64,000 bases of DNA, from NCBI RefSeq assembly GCF_000003815.2, contig NC_049984.1, positions 18,395,062 to 18,459,061 on the forward strand, in the 5' to 3' direction. A program made the translations under genes and the position numbers. Shown piece after piece: positions 10,774 through 22,500 of the stretch (position 1 is its first letter; each line of letters starts with the position of its first letter). The notes beneath the pieces were generated by a model, which was not told the DNA's origin, searched no databases, and was given only the letters and a program-made list of their open reading frames with translations. Origin of the DNA: Branchiostoma floridae. Taxonomy: Eukaryota; Chordata; Leptocardii; Amphioxiformes; Branchiostomatidae.

Positions 10774-13620
10774 ACTGAGATTGCTTGGTAATACCGGTTG
10801 TGTTAGTTTCTTCTTTCCATATATTTCACACAATTCCCTTAAGTCAAAGACATTTTTTTCTTGTTTGTTTTTTACTTCCCATCTTAGCTATTTTCTTCAA
10901 GGTTACCAAATTTTCCTCATCAGTTGTCGAAACACCTGCTAAAAGACAGAGGGAGCCGCGCCTCCGTTCTAAGATAAAATGGCATGATCTATGTGAAGAG
11001 CTAGAATTAGCAGTACGCGTTTTCTAAGTCTTACGGTAACAATTTGAAATATCACATAGGAAAAGATGACAAAGAGCTCACTTGGGTGGAGACAGTGTTT
11101 AGAACCTGCACGCTTGACTTTACCGTGGGGAACACCGAGAGGTATCCTGCGATATCCTGCGGCAGTCCACCGAGACAAATTTGTGGTTTTGGAGCCCGAT
11201 CGGGGGCTACATCCCTGACGGGCACCGGTGTCTAATTAGCCTTCCAGTCCACAGATTTCACAGATTCTGATATAGCCTACTGTGGTGAATCCTACCCTAA
11301 ATATGCACTCCTGAAGGTCTGTTTCAAATGTTTGCTGATGTCAGGCATGCGATACGAAAATGTGGTAGAACATCTGTGGGGGTGACGTCACTGAGCATTA
11401 CCGAACTCCCCCTGACAATGCCAGAGTATTGCCCTGTGATTGGTCAGGCTGTTCCAAAAGGTATCGGCAACCATTTACAGCATTGGAGACTACTAGTGCT
11501 TTGATGTTGAATTTTAACAAACATGCAACACATAGAAACATTTTTTTGGTACGGTTAACTATGTTACATTATAAAAGGATAGTACTACATAACTGCGTGC
11601 ACTAACTTTTATGGGTATATTTTGTTTTAAATATCACTTTTGAAATTTTGCTCAGCCCGACATGGATATAGCCGGGGAATTTAGGCGACCACAAAGGTCT
11701 CTATGATAGTCCTCGTTCATGATGCAAAAATCAAGCCGGCTTAAACTTGGTAGCCTTTCAATCTGCAGAAAACATCCATTGTACGGTTAGCAATTTGACA
11801 AGGAATAAAGGCCCAATTCGCCCGTTAGACCATGTTGATTTGACATCCATACGTGCTTCAATTTTCGACCGTTTCCAAAAAAAAAAAAAGAGAGAAGTTT
11901 TCAACCATACTGTAAATCGTACAAAGCAGCTTCAATATAAGCAAATATACGCCGTGGATTGCAAAAACAAATTTCGGAGAACGTATACTAATGTCATAGA
12001 ATATTCCATGGTCAAAGAAGATCTGACAGACCAAAAATGAAGAATCTATTGGTGGTGTACTTTGACGATCATAAATGGACAGGATTTGGAAAATGAAGGC
12101 CTTTTTGGTGATAGTGGACTACATGGTAAATGAAGCGTGAACTCGTTCAAACGAAATGGAAACAAATAGAATGACAAAGTATTACTGCAGCTTTTATCTA
12201 CTTCATTCAATTAATCATTTTTTTTGATAAGATGAATTACTAGAGACTGTAGAATACGAACTTACTTCTTGATGTCATACAATACAATTATTATAGTGAA
12301 CCATTGCATGCGTTTTTTCGTGCTAGATGGAATATGACTGAAACAGTCACAACTGTGGTCCATACTTGCTACGTGCAGTTGTCACCTCCACTAGGATTTG
12401 AGTTATATAAAAAGATATGTTATCTCATTTCATAAGCAGAGGTCTCATACTACAGCCATACATGTCACAAGCAAGCACATGTCTAACTAGGAAAGACCAG
12501 GACACATACTTCCGCCATACCATGCCCATAAGGACTCTTCTTCATCAATTATGTTTGACAGCTTCGCAAGCCTTTTAGGAAACTGCTTCGCCTCGTACTG
12601 GAATGGCAACCATGGTCTAAAACTGAGCTACAAGGAAATCTCGATGAACAGAAACAATAACATCACCAACGCTTCAACACACGCCAAACCGCAAAGTAGT
12701 CAGATCCGGGTATATTTTCATTCTGCGGGTTGCTTTGCATTGGGGTCTCGTATTTTCTGTCCCATCACGTATCAGTTGTTTGGATATGCCTCGGCAAAGA
12801 TTGATAAGCTGTAACCCCGGTGCTAAATGTGGGTGCCACAAGCCCTGTCAAACCGCCACAGTCTGGCCTCTGGCATGTTACCTCACCACCTGCTCGCTCA
12901 CTCTCAAGAACCGCAACAAAACGCTTGAAAAGTCAAGGGTTGTCTGCCACGAATCTGCTGCATCGTAGTGTTTTATTTAAATCCTGAAATGGTTCTACCA
13001 GTAGCAGTTTGTTAACTTCATCGTTTGTATTGCTTTCGAAGCCTTTGAAACTTTGACAGACAGCCCTTTTGTAGCTAAGCTGCGTACTTCAACCGTTTCC
13101 CGCCATTTCTGTTTCAAACGGTTGTGACAGAAACAAGAATTTGTGGAAAAAAATTTTCGACCAATAAGAAACCAGGCACGGGAACTAAAAAATCCCGATT
13201 GGTCCAAAGAAGGGGGAGTGTCCCTGACGACGACTTCTCCTTTCTAGGAAGTTATTTCGGCCCAGTATCTAGTACTGACGTGTTAGCATTCAGCAAACAG
13301 TGGACACCAAAATAACCTACAAGCATCCCCGGTGGAACCAAGTTTCAAAAAGTCGTAAATACGCGTGGAAAAAGAAGCTGTCAAAATCTTCCCTGCTTTT
13401 GATATCATTGCCTCATAAACAGTACTGGGTTACCGTTGGAGGCATTTTGGATTTCAACCTTGTGTGTTCGGTGGTGAACTTGTGGATTGTAACGCTGTCT
13501 GGGAGCAGAATTGTACAACATGACATCCACGGGGGACGAACAACCTGATGTCAAGCAAAACCCTTTGGATAAGAGGACAGGAACTCTGGGTCTTCAGAAG
13601 TAAGTAAGGTTATGACAATC

Positions 13621-13755
13621 ATAATAATATCGGGTGTATTTGCAGCCAATAGGCACCCATTGTTTTTAGTAATGAGGCTGATATACGTGATCTAGGCGCC
13701 TCCTCGAACACAGGACCCCCGTTATACGTCCCTTCCAAAAGACGAATTCGTGAAT
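13621..13755 (-). repeat. SINE body, copy A (headless)
   Basis: A diverged copy of the body at 17335-17484, sharing the AATGAGGCTGAT, GCCTCCTCGA and GGACCCCCGTT segments. No 5S-like head lies upstream on its strand, as expected of a 5'-truncated SINE copy. Confidence 0.6.
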
Positions 13756-14793
13756 TCTTGGTTATAATCTTGACTTGCGTCCGCATGTAGCATTTTAAAA
13801 CCTTGACCTCCTTCAGGCATGGTTGTTTGTAGAGTGAATGCCCTTCTTTAGCCTTGGCATGGAGGCTTGCGGTATCTGCAGACTCTCTTATCTCTAGTGA
13901 GGAATTCAGATTAGAAAACTCATGACGCACTTGCGCCACTCTTGTCTTTCTATTGGGACTGACAAAGGAATATGTAGGGCTGTGTGTAATCTTGTTTGAA
14001 GTGACATATGTCCGAACCCTGTGGCTGATAACAGTAAGACTAAGAGAAAGTACTAGTGCCGGTTTCGGCTACCACTTTATCTAGAGTATCAAGTTCAGAA
14101 GCATTCGGATCGCATTTGTCAACACGTTCATATGAAATTGACTATTAAAACAACAGCAGGGGAAATGATTAGGTCCTGAGTAGGACCACATGTTCTTAAC
14201 GAGCACTGAAATCACTTCTGATTATTAGTCTTAGACTTGGCCTCCATAAGATGTCTGTAGATTGTCACATTCGTATGAAATTCTGAAATTTAAAGTGTTA
14301 CACGTACGTTAGTGTTGTGTTACACGTTATGTTAGTGTTAAATGTACGTTACTTATGGGTTATGCAATGACCAAAGTGGTACAGCAATAACTGTAAACAA
14401 CGATTAGCTTCATGTATCATAAAATCATTTGAAATGTCAAACAACGAAAAAACAGTATCTGCCCTAACCCTAATCAACCTATGGTAAACAAAAATGCAAA
14501 TGCCTTTATTGTCAAATTTTACTTATTTCGAATGCTAATATTGTTCGAATGCCAACTGTATCCATTTATCAGATATCAGGTTTCGTATCGTCTGACAGTG
14601 CAGATAACCTTGAGATATCGGTGCTAAAGTTGTTGGTGCTAAATCTCATTAAGGCCACAACAAGTAAATTTTATGGATGACATCCTATGCAGAGTGAAAA
14701 ATAATGATATAGCGCGAAAAAAAAAAGAGGGTATAAAAACAAGATGGCTAAATTTTCAAAATAGACACCAAAAACGTCGTAACAAAGTTTGAA

Positions 14794-14825
14794 CAAGGAC
14801 GTTATATCATGATATAACGTCCTTG
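14794..14825. repeat. Perfect 32-bp palindrome
   Basis: The half-site CAAGGACGTTATATCA is followed at once by its exact inverse. See the finding on the recurrent ATAACGTCCTTG motif. Confidence 0.9.
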
Positions 14826-16974
14826 GTTTGAAGTAACAAAAGGTGGCATCACAACTAACAAGGCATTCATTCCTGTATTATAAAGAAGTGAACTAGTGTA
14901 GTAAAAGTGTGGTACACTGGTATCACTTGCTAAGCTGGCAACTAGTCATGGCTTCCATATAGGCGGCCCTTTTACAACAATCCCACAAGTTTCACTTCTG
15001 CAACTATAGTCATGGCTGTACCCTCCCTGGTGTCACTTCTACAAGTATGTTTATTAGGCAACAACACAACATGTTTGCCTACTTTGGTCTATGTGGCCAT
15101 CCCCAAAGAGGGAAAAAATCTTGTTGTTTTTTTCTCTGAAATCAGGCAAAAATGAATGAGCGCGCTGATGTTATCCATAAGATTTACTTGCTGTAGCCTA
15201 ATCGTGGTGTGGTGGTGTGGTGGCTTTCGGGTGGTTTCGCGCCATTAGCTTGGCATTTAGAGTGCAGATAATGAGACATCTAATTAGCTGAAAACACTTG
15301 TTACAGACAAGTAACGCCACTTGTAAAACAGCTCGATCTAATTATAAGATTAAAAAGAAGATACTGAGAATTGGCCATGGGCAAATCTAGTTCAATTTGC
15401 CGCTAAATGGACAGTCGTGTAATATAACTTTTCAATAGAGAATGCAATTTATCCTTTATTGGTCATGCAATTAAAATATGATTATATTACTATAGCTAAG
15501 CAGAGCATTTCCGAATGCCAGACATGTTTATTCAAAGTGGTCAGTGCTTCAAGGACTATCGCGGACAAAAATAACGGTGCTAAGTATGATCCCATTTACA
15601 GCACACTCGCTATGTGGTCATGACCTCCGGCTAGACCGAACGCTGGTAAGCGGCTTGTTAGTCCAGACCGACAGAAAACTGCGTACGCTATTCAACGTCA
15701 AAACTTAATGTCGATGTTACCAAATTTTGGCGCTCAGTTGTAGAACGATATCCCTCTAGAACACCTTCACCCTTGCTTAAGTTCAGCATATTTAAATATA
15801 GCCTTCTCAATAGTAACCATAGCTGATTGCCACCATAGTAAATTTCCCACGCTTTTCTAATGTTCTATTATATTTATGATACAAATGATAATTGTTATTG
15901 ATATTTTGTAGACGTATGTAAACATTTGGCGTTAAAGTGTTAACATTTACTATGTTGCTATTTAAATGCAATGCAAAAAGCTGTAGATTCCTGTATAGAT
16001 GACTAAAAAAAGAGATAAGAAATTTGCAATCCGTCTATCTCTTGAAAAAATATAATATCAGATTACATATCTATATATGTAATATGTTTTATACAAATCA
16101 ACAATAGCAGCGTTCAACTATATTCACAGAACGTACGGTCAAAGTGTATCCAATTTCCTAGTATATCAGATCGTTTTATCCTAATGTATTACGGTGTGAG
16201 TACCGTACCATGGTTTAGTCATGGGAGGGCCGGATTTAACTTCAGGATGCAAATTTTATCTTTTTATTTATCTATGATACAAATGATAATTGTTTTGATT
16301 TTTGTCTTCAGTGGATTGCCAAAATATATCATACGCGTCTTTGAGCAGCATTTTGTACGTCTCTTTTTATTGGTGACGAAACGTTTGAATTTGTCAACAC
16401 TAGGAGACCAAACTGATGATGCCGCAAAACACTTCTACAAATTAAAATCAAGACGGGGAGGAACATGCTTTGAGACTATGTTCCAAATGATGTTTTGACG
16501 AGTAACAGACGTACCTCCCAAACGTAAACAGAGATATGAAAATTATACAGTGACCTCGCTTCACCCAGTAGGGCGGGTGTGACAGTATTCCCCCTAAATG
16601 CTGCTCGGTGCTTTTCGTAGTATTAAGAATGTCGGTCAGACATTCTGGTCGTCTCCGATGACAGCCGAGCGGAGCCGACGGGGCGACCATGTCCACCTCC
16701 GAGCGGTTCCTGATCATCGTGCCTGCGTCGGGCCCGGCTAAACCCCGCTTTCCTCGGTAACTATGCTGCTCATGACGACAAGATAACACTGCATGGTATT
16801 CACCTTGGCACCCGGCCAGGCCTTCTTGGGACTTTTGGCATTATACCCGTTTTAGTGGAGTGACGTTTCAGTAGCGTTACACAAGGGGACACTTCTATTT
16901 TTGACTGACATGGTATGATCTGGCCACGCATATGCGAAGTCAAAACAAGTTCAGGGACAGAACACGGTTACGTT

Positions 16975-17147
16975 TAGCCTGGGTACCACCCGAATGGTAG
17001 CTCACTTCAACTTTTATTATATACTAGTACAGTCGCTTCTCGCTCTGACATTTATCATACACTATATACAGTCGCTTCTCTGCTATTTGACGGGCAGCAG
17101 AAGCGAACATAGGAGCGAACTACTTTATCAGGATGGTACCCAGGCTA
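16975..17147. mobile_element. MITE, TAGCCTGGGTACC ends, 9-bp target duplication
   Basis: Inverted ends TAGCCTGGGTACCA and TGGTACCCAGGCTA. Direct GGTTACGTT at 16966-16974 and 17148-17156. 173 bp, with an internal pair of AGTCGCTTCTC words. Confidence 0.85.
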
Positions 17148-17334
17148 GGTTACGTTGGCACTGCATGTATTATCATCGTGTTGTTTTCATCTTTCTGTTT
17201 GAATATCAGTAATGAAATGCCTTAATTCTGGGCTGCCAAATAGCAGTGACAAGCTACCCAATCATGGCTACTACAGCCTCGGACTAGTCACTAGTTATTC
17301 GTAGTAACCGCTGGGTATGAGTGCATGAGGCCTA

Positions 17335-17484
17335 GTTTAATAATAATCACCAGGTGTATTTTGCCAGCCAGTAGGTACCCAGTATGAGTAATGAGGCTGA
17401 TTAACGTGGTCGAGGCACCTCCTCGAGCACGGGACCCCCGTTTTACGTCCCTCCCGGAAGACGATTTCGTGGAAAGCTTCGTGA
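17335..17484 (-). repeat. SINE body joined to the 5S head, copy B
   Basis: On the minus strand this follows the 5S-like head, separated only by a later insertion. It shares GGAGGGACGTAAAAC-GGGGGTCC, GAGGAGG-GCCTCG and CATTACT...GGGTACCTA with 13621-13755. Bodies of this kind occur in broad animal SINE superfamilies; the superfamily assignment is inference. Confidence 0.6.
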
Positions 17485-17492
17485 GGCTACAG

Positions 17493-17682
17493 TAGTCTCT
17501 ACCAGACTCCGAATCGCTGGAAAAATCGTAGAAATGGAACAAATAGAGGGGTAAGCCGGCCAGAGGAATATAACCGACCAGGGAACAGCACGGGATCGCG
17601 AGCTGTTCCCTGGCCGGTTATATTCCTCTCTATTTGTTCCATTTCTACGATTTTCCAGCGATCCGGAGTCTGGTAGAGACTA
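17493..17682. mobile_element. Palindromic MITE with 9-bp target duplication, inside the SINE
   Basis: Ends TAGTCTCTACCAGACTCCG and its inverse; the whole element folds on itself with arms of about 85 bp around ACAGCACGGGATCGCGAGCTG. It is flanked by direct AGGCTACAG (17484-17492 and 17683-17691). That sequence is the 3' end of the 5S-like head, so the element jumped into the SINE. Confidence 0.85.
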
Positions 17683-17684
17683 AG

Positions 17685-17803
17685 GCTACAGCAATCCGGA
17701 CGTCCTTGGTTGGTCTCCCATCCAAGCACTGTCCGGACCGTCGCGTTGCTTAACTTCCGAGATCGAGGGATCGGGTGTACCAACGCGCCACGCGGCCGTA
17801 GCA
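17685..17803 (-). repeat. 5S rRNA-derived SINE head
   Basis: Read on the minus strand this is a diverged 5S rRNA: GCTACGGCC at the 5' end, CACCCGATC, GATCTCGGAAGTTAAGCA, GCTTGGATGGGAGACC and GCTGTAGCC at the 3' end, in the right order and close to full length. The internal control region (box A and box C) is largely kept. Substitutions in the middle, and a SINE body downstream on the same strand, show it is a 5S-headed SINE and not a functional 5S gene. Confidence 0.75.
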
Positions 17804-18289
17804 CGAAAATGAACTACAACCTAGTGCAAGTGGTCTACGTAAATTATAAATCAAATCTTAAAACATCTATGATCTAGTTAGAGAACGCTACGTCTACAGT
17901 GATATACCTATGGCCTTCAGCTGGCCAGCAGGCGGATCTGATCATTAGATCCTCGTTTATAGAGCTCTACTGCGGCATGTTTCCCCTTACTAAATATTTG
18001 CTGCCACAGTCCTAATCAGCTATGACCACATCTCAAATATCCTTCCCGCTGCGACGATCACGTGTAATACAAACAAAACGGAGGGACGTCTGAAATCCGA
18101 AAATTCGTCAGTCAACATGCAACCGTGCAAGACGTTTGCGATATACAATGCTAGTATATTGTGGACAGTACCCAGCCAAAAGTTCATTCGGAAGAATAGT
18201 GCTGCCCAGGATTTCTTACGCGTACGGTTCCAAGCAGAGGTTTCAGTCTGGTGGGGTGGGGGGCTATCCTCTACCACTACCAGGCTCGG

Positions 18290-18440
18290 TGAGGAAATGA
18301 CTAGTCGACTCCTCTGGCCGGCCGACTCTAGCCTGGAATCCAGCCTTGTTAGCTTTGTTCCGCTCCCTACTCGCCAAGCGACTAGGCTAGCTAGGGGAGT
18401 CAGTCGGCCGAGTAGGGACATTCTCCTAGAGGCTAGGCCG
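18290..18440. repeat. GGCCGGC-rich inverted-repeat patch
   Basis: GACTCCTCTGGCCGGCCGAC on the left, then CTACTCGCC...GGCGAG-like and GGGGAGTCAGTCGGCCGAGT on the right, with TAGCCTGGAATCCAG in between. It looks like nested remnants of the TAG-ended elements seen elsewhere. Confidence 0.45.
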
Positions 18441-19430
18441 ACTCCCTTAGCGCACTATTGACTCTGTCCAATTTCTACAATTACTAATTAGACCACCAAC
18501 GGAGGTGGTAGAGGCTGGGGGGGGGGTAGGGGGCGGGTTGGAGCTGGATGGAAAAAAAGAAGAGACGTGTTAACTGGATGGAAAAAAAAATTGGCCAAAT
18601 AGGCCAAGTAAGTTGTCATGGGATTTCAGTCAGTCGTTTGCAGTCTATCCGGCCAAAGTCCCTTATTACAATTCGGCCAGCCAGAGACTAGGGAAAAGTA
18701 GAGCCAACCACCCAACCACCGCGACCGACACATCTGCTTGAAGAATACAGTATGGACGCCACATGAACAATGTTGTTACATTGAATTTTGCGATCAGTCA
18801 CTGTCGTAAGCAGTTTCATAATTCACAAAGCTTTAATGGTCCCCATACTGGGAGGAGTTTCATTTAGTAGCTTAAATCGACATATTCTCCCTAGACACTG
18901 CTGCAAATATCCAAGATAGGGAGAGTTGATCTTATCAATTTTCTTCTGGTCGTTTCGGATAACGTTTCTTTAGATGCAGCAGAAATTTGTTTATCTTTAG
19001 TTGTAAACAAGAAAAACGCGGCCAGCTTGGAACGCCCATGTGTACATGTTTAGCGAACGGCATGCTGGGAAATTACTGCTAGCAGGGAAAGATTGAAGTA
19101 TCACCTTTCATTTGTCTTTGCAAAGATGTATTGAGCAACATGGTAAAGTTTGTCTGTGACTAGTATTTTCGTATCACTAAGGCAATTTTGACTTTGTACT
19201 TCGGACGTATTTCCACAAAGAAATACTGTATCAATAGCGTGAAAACCCACCCCGGATTAAATCGTGCTACAGATTACTGAATTGTTACCGCCCGCTAGTG
19301 TGAAAGCTCCGCCCCACCCACGATCAACAAAAACAAAACCTTGCATGCATTCGACAACAGAACACAGCTGACGAGAACCATGTACTGTCTGTTCCCCCCT
19401 CTGCTCTACCGTAATACGGCTACCGATAAC

Positions 19431-19584
19431 ATGGAGCCTAATGATGAGTTGTTACAGAGTGTGGCGAGTGACCGGTTCCAGCATAAAGTCCATCATTCTC
19501 CACACAGGTACACGTTAGAGGAGGTGAAGATCAAAGATGTAGCGCTGAGACTGGTGGCCGTTCATCAGATGGAGATGCGGGAAG
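19431..19584 (+). CDS. Methyltransferase (+) exon 1 with start codon
   Basis: Starts MEPNDELLQSVASDRF and ends VALRLVAVHQMEMRE plus one base, with donor GTAAAT. The second half aligns with exon 2 of the minus-strand gene. The first half has no counterpart there. Confidence 0.8.
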
Positions 19585-22500
19585 GTAAATTTATTATTGC
19601 AAGGCATAATTTTTGTGTTAGCATGGATACCAGACTCCGGCCCGATCTAAATATCTATATCTTTATTTTTTAACCTCCTTGGTCTAACTCAGTAACTCAG
19701 GGGGCCTGGTGTAGAAGTTCCTTGTGGGCACGTTGTACCTCCGGAGCCGAAAACTCTGTAAACAGTCTGGCATCCAGGCTATAGTAATCTCTGCGAATAA
19801 GGTACTGTTTCTGGTATGTTTGTGTGCTAAGTCAAGATTCTCTCTCTCTCTGTGTTTGTGTGTGGTAGGTAGGCTATTGTTGAGTTATCAATGAAAAATG
19901 TCGATTTGGGGCATCGTACAGCAGTATAATTTTTCAAAGTCTATTTTATTTTTAATCCAGCGGTGCAGGTTACGATTTACGCTGAACTCGTATCTGGCTG
20001 CAAAGTTTCAGCGATGACTGGCGTGATTACGCCGCTTCAAGTTTTAATGATGTAAACTGTAAACTGTTATATACGTTGTCTGACCCTTGCCTCTTCCCTC
20101 ATGCCTCAATGAAAAGCGGTCTGCAGGCCGATTTGAGCTTTCATGAATAAACAAAGGTTCAAACCAAACAAACAAAATATATTGTGTGATTTTTCTCCAG
20201 AACACACGCTTGCCGAATGCTTCTTATCTATAACAAATTCTAAGACATTTTTTCACTCCATCACAGTCTACTAGTATCTCCTAGTATTTCAAAAGGCGAT
20301 CAGCATAAATTATGCGCTAAAGGCTTCACTTCATATGTATTTGATTGGTCACACCAAGGAGCTCCTTGGTCACACCAAGGAGGTTAAAGAAAGAGACCTC
20401 CTTGGTCACACTGAGGGGCATTTTTACATCCCTTGGTTACACCAAGCATGAACAATGCTTGGCAAATGCAGCACAAAACCTCCTTGAATGATCAACAAGA
20501 TCTTGACAAGATCAACCATGTAGCTGTCAACATTTGAGATGATGTGTCCATAGTCTCCGTACTATAAAAAGTACCAGCTTTCATTCACGATATCTTCGTT
20601 GTTTGTTTAGGCCCCCATTCCACTAGGCGATCGCTCTGCAACCTAGTCTCCAAGCAGACCCTACGGTGCCTTAGAAATAGTATCAAAGCTGGCAAGGCAC
20701 CAGGTGCCCGTTTGACTCCCTTAGCCGGCTATCTCCCTTTGGCCGGCTATACTCCTTTGCCAGCTTTGATATTGTTTCCAAGGCACCGTAGGGTCTGCTT
20801 GGAGACTACTGCAACCTCGCTGTGAACTCAAATCGGATTCGTGTCACAATTGACTTACTTGCAAAATGTAAAAGGGTGACTAAAAGTAAAACGACAACGA
20901 AGCACACAAAACGTGGAAGTATTCGTTATTCATGTACGAAAGTCGTTGAGCGCTCTGTAAAATTTTAGATTCGATTCGATTTGGATGAGATAATCTGATC
21001 CTAACTTCCTGCTGAACTGGTACGGGGGTGTTGGGGGATTTCAATAGATGTTATCATTGCAAATTTGCCCAGTCGCACCCATGAAAGAAAGTCCAACCGG
21101 GTCATGAATATTCCCCGGGCAGTGCCTTTACATCAAGCTGTGTAATTGCCGTTTTTTTTTACTTCATTACGTCCATTTTCTCGTTAGTCAATGTTATGCA
21201 AATGTGACAAATCCCTTGTCAATGTTGACATTTTACACAGAAAAGACATATAGAAAAGCAACAGAAATCGACACTGTATACTAGTAATTCTAACTGATTT
21301 TCCCGCCACTCACTGAACACTGTAATTGCACCATGCAAGACACAAAGTTTACCCATTGGATTTGTGGTTCGCAAACAACATCGGTGCTAAAACCACTGTA
21401 ATGGAGTTCCATATAAACAGACAACTACCCTCTTAAACAACTCATTCGTGATAGGATTAACAAAAAGAACGGTCTCTATTGTATTATAGAGTAACTCATG
21501 CACACTCTATGCGTGCATGGGCTAGAGGAACATATGCATGGATGAAACGAAGGGATATTTCCGTTACAACCTGTCAATAAAAGTGCATATACCTGTCGAT
21601 AAAAGTGTACACGTGCATTCACTTTTATACCTGGCACTTCTAGGTGAGATGTACCAGATCCACTGGTTTGTAAAAACATAAACGACTGTAATAATTGGAG
21701 ATCTAATCTGTCCTAATGAGATCAATTAGGGCCAAGAAAAGTAGTTTCATGGATAGCGTCAACGCGCGCATTGATTTTGCACAGTACTAGAATCCAAAAA
21801 AAAAAGGAAATCACTTCTTTCAGACGAAAAGCAACGACTTACGATCGACAAAAGTCGTACAGCGATAACTCAACTAGCGGTGACAATCCGTGAAGTCTCC
21901 GTGGGTGGTATTACAGCTATTTCTAAATACGGTGTAGGCTACACTAATGTGTCAAGGACTTCGGGAATTTCATCCATAAAATTATTGTTATGCGACTTTT
22001 GGACCATGTGGGGTTCGATGCATAAAGCTATGCATATAAAATCTGCAGCACAGCTGTGTCCCTCATCTTCGAGCAGATGTTGACTTCAGCGTTCAGCCTG
22101 CTTGCTTTGCAAATAAAAATGCATGTGCTTTTGTTGAACGTTTCAGGCGTACCCTACCTTTTGTATGTATATAGGTTCCGATCCGCATCCACTTCTCGAC
22201 AAACGTGCAAAATGCTGCAAAACACGAATATTATTAAAGCAATTCAGAGCTGCCTGGAGATTACAGCATCCATACATAAAGATAATACAACTCAACCCCA
22301 GTCCCCTAGTACCCCCTATTCCCCATGTATCTGGGTCCCCTAGCATCCACCAGGCCTTCCTACGGGGGGACGGGGATCGTAGAATTCGGCAAAAAAAACA
22401 TAGAGAAATTGGTCAGGGGAGTCAGTCCACGCTATATTAAAGCTCCCAGTTTCTTGCGCGGCCGGCCAAATCCTCTGGAAGCAAAACTCCCCTGGCAAAT

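Larger units (their letters stand above)
9141..19430. other. Intergenic region between the divergent methyltransferase genes
   Basis: About 10.3 kb. It contains the 10544 element, SINE copy A, the 14794 palindrome, two 9-bp-duplication MITEs and the 5S-headed SINE. I see no supported gene. Both methyltransferase promoters should lie at its ends, but no clear TATA or CpG-dense block was recognised. Confidence 0.6.

Noticed and set aside
16448-16789. 113-codon frame (-)
   Set aside because: Mixed composition and no homology that I recognise; it looks like part of a repeat next to the 16975 MITE.
17685-17803. Functional 5S rRNA gene
   Set aside because: Several substitutions in the core, and it is joined to a SINE body; called a SINE head instead.
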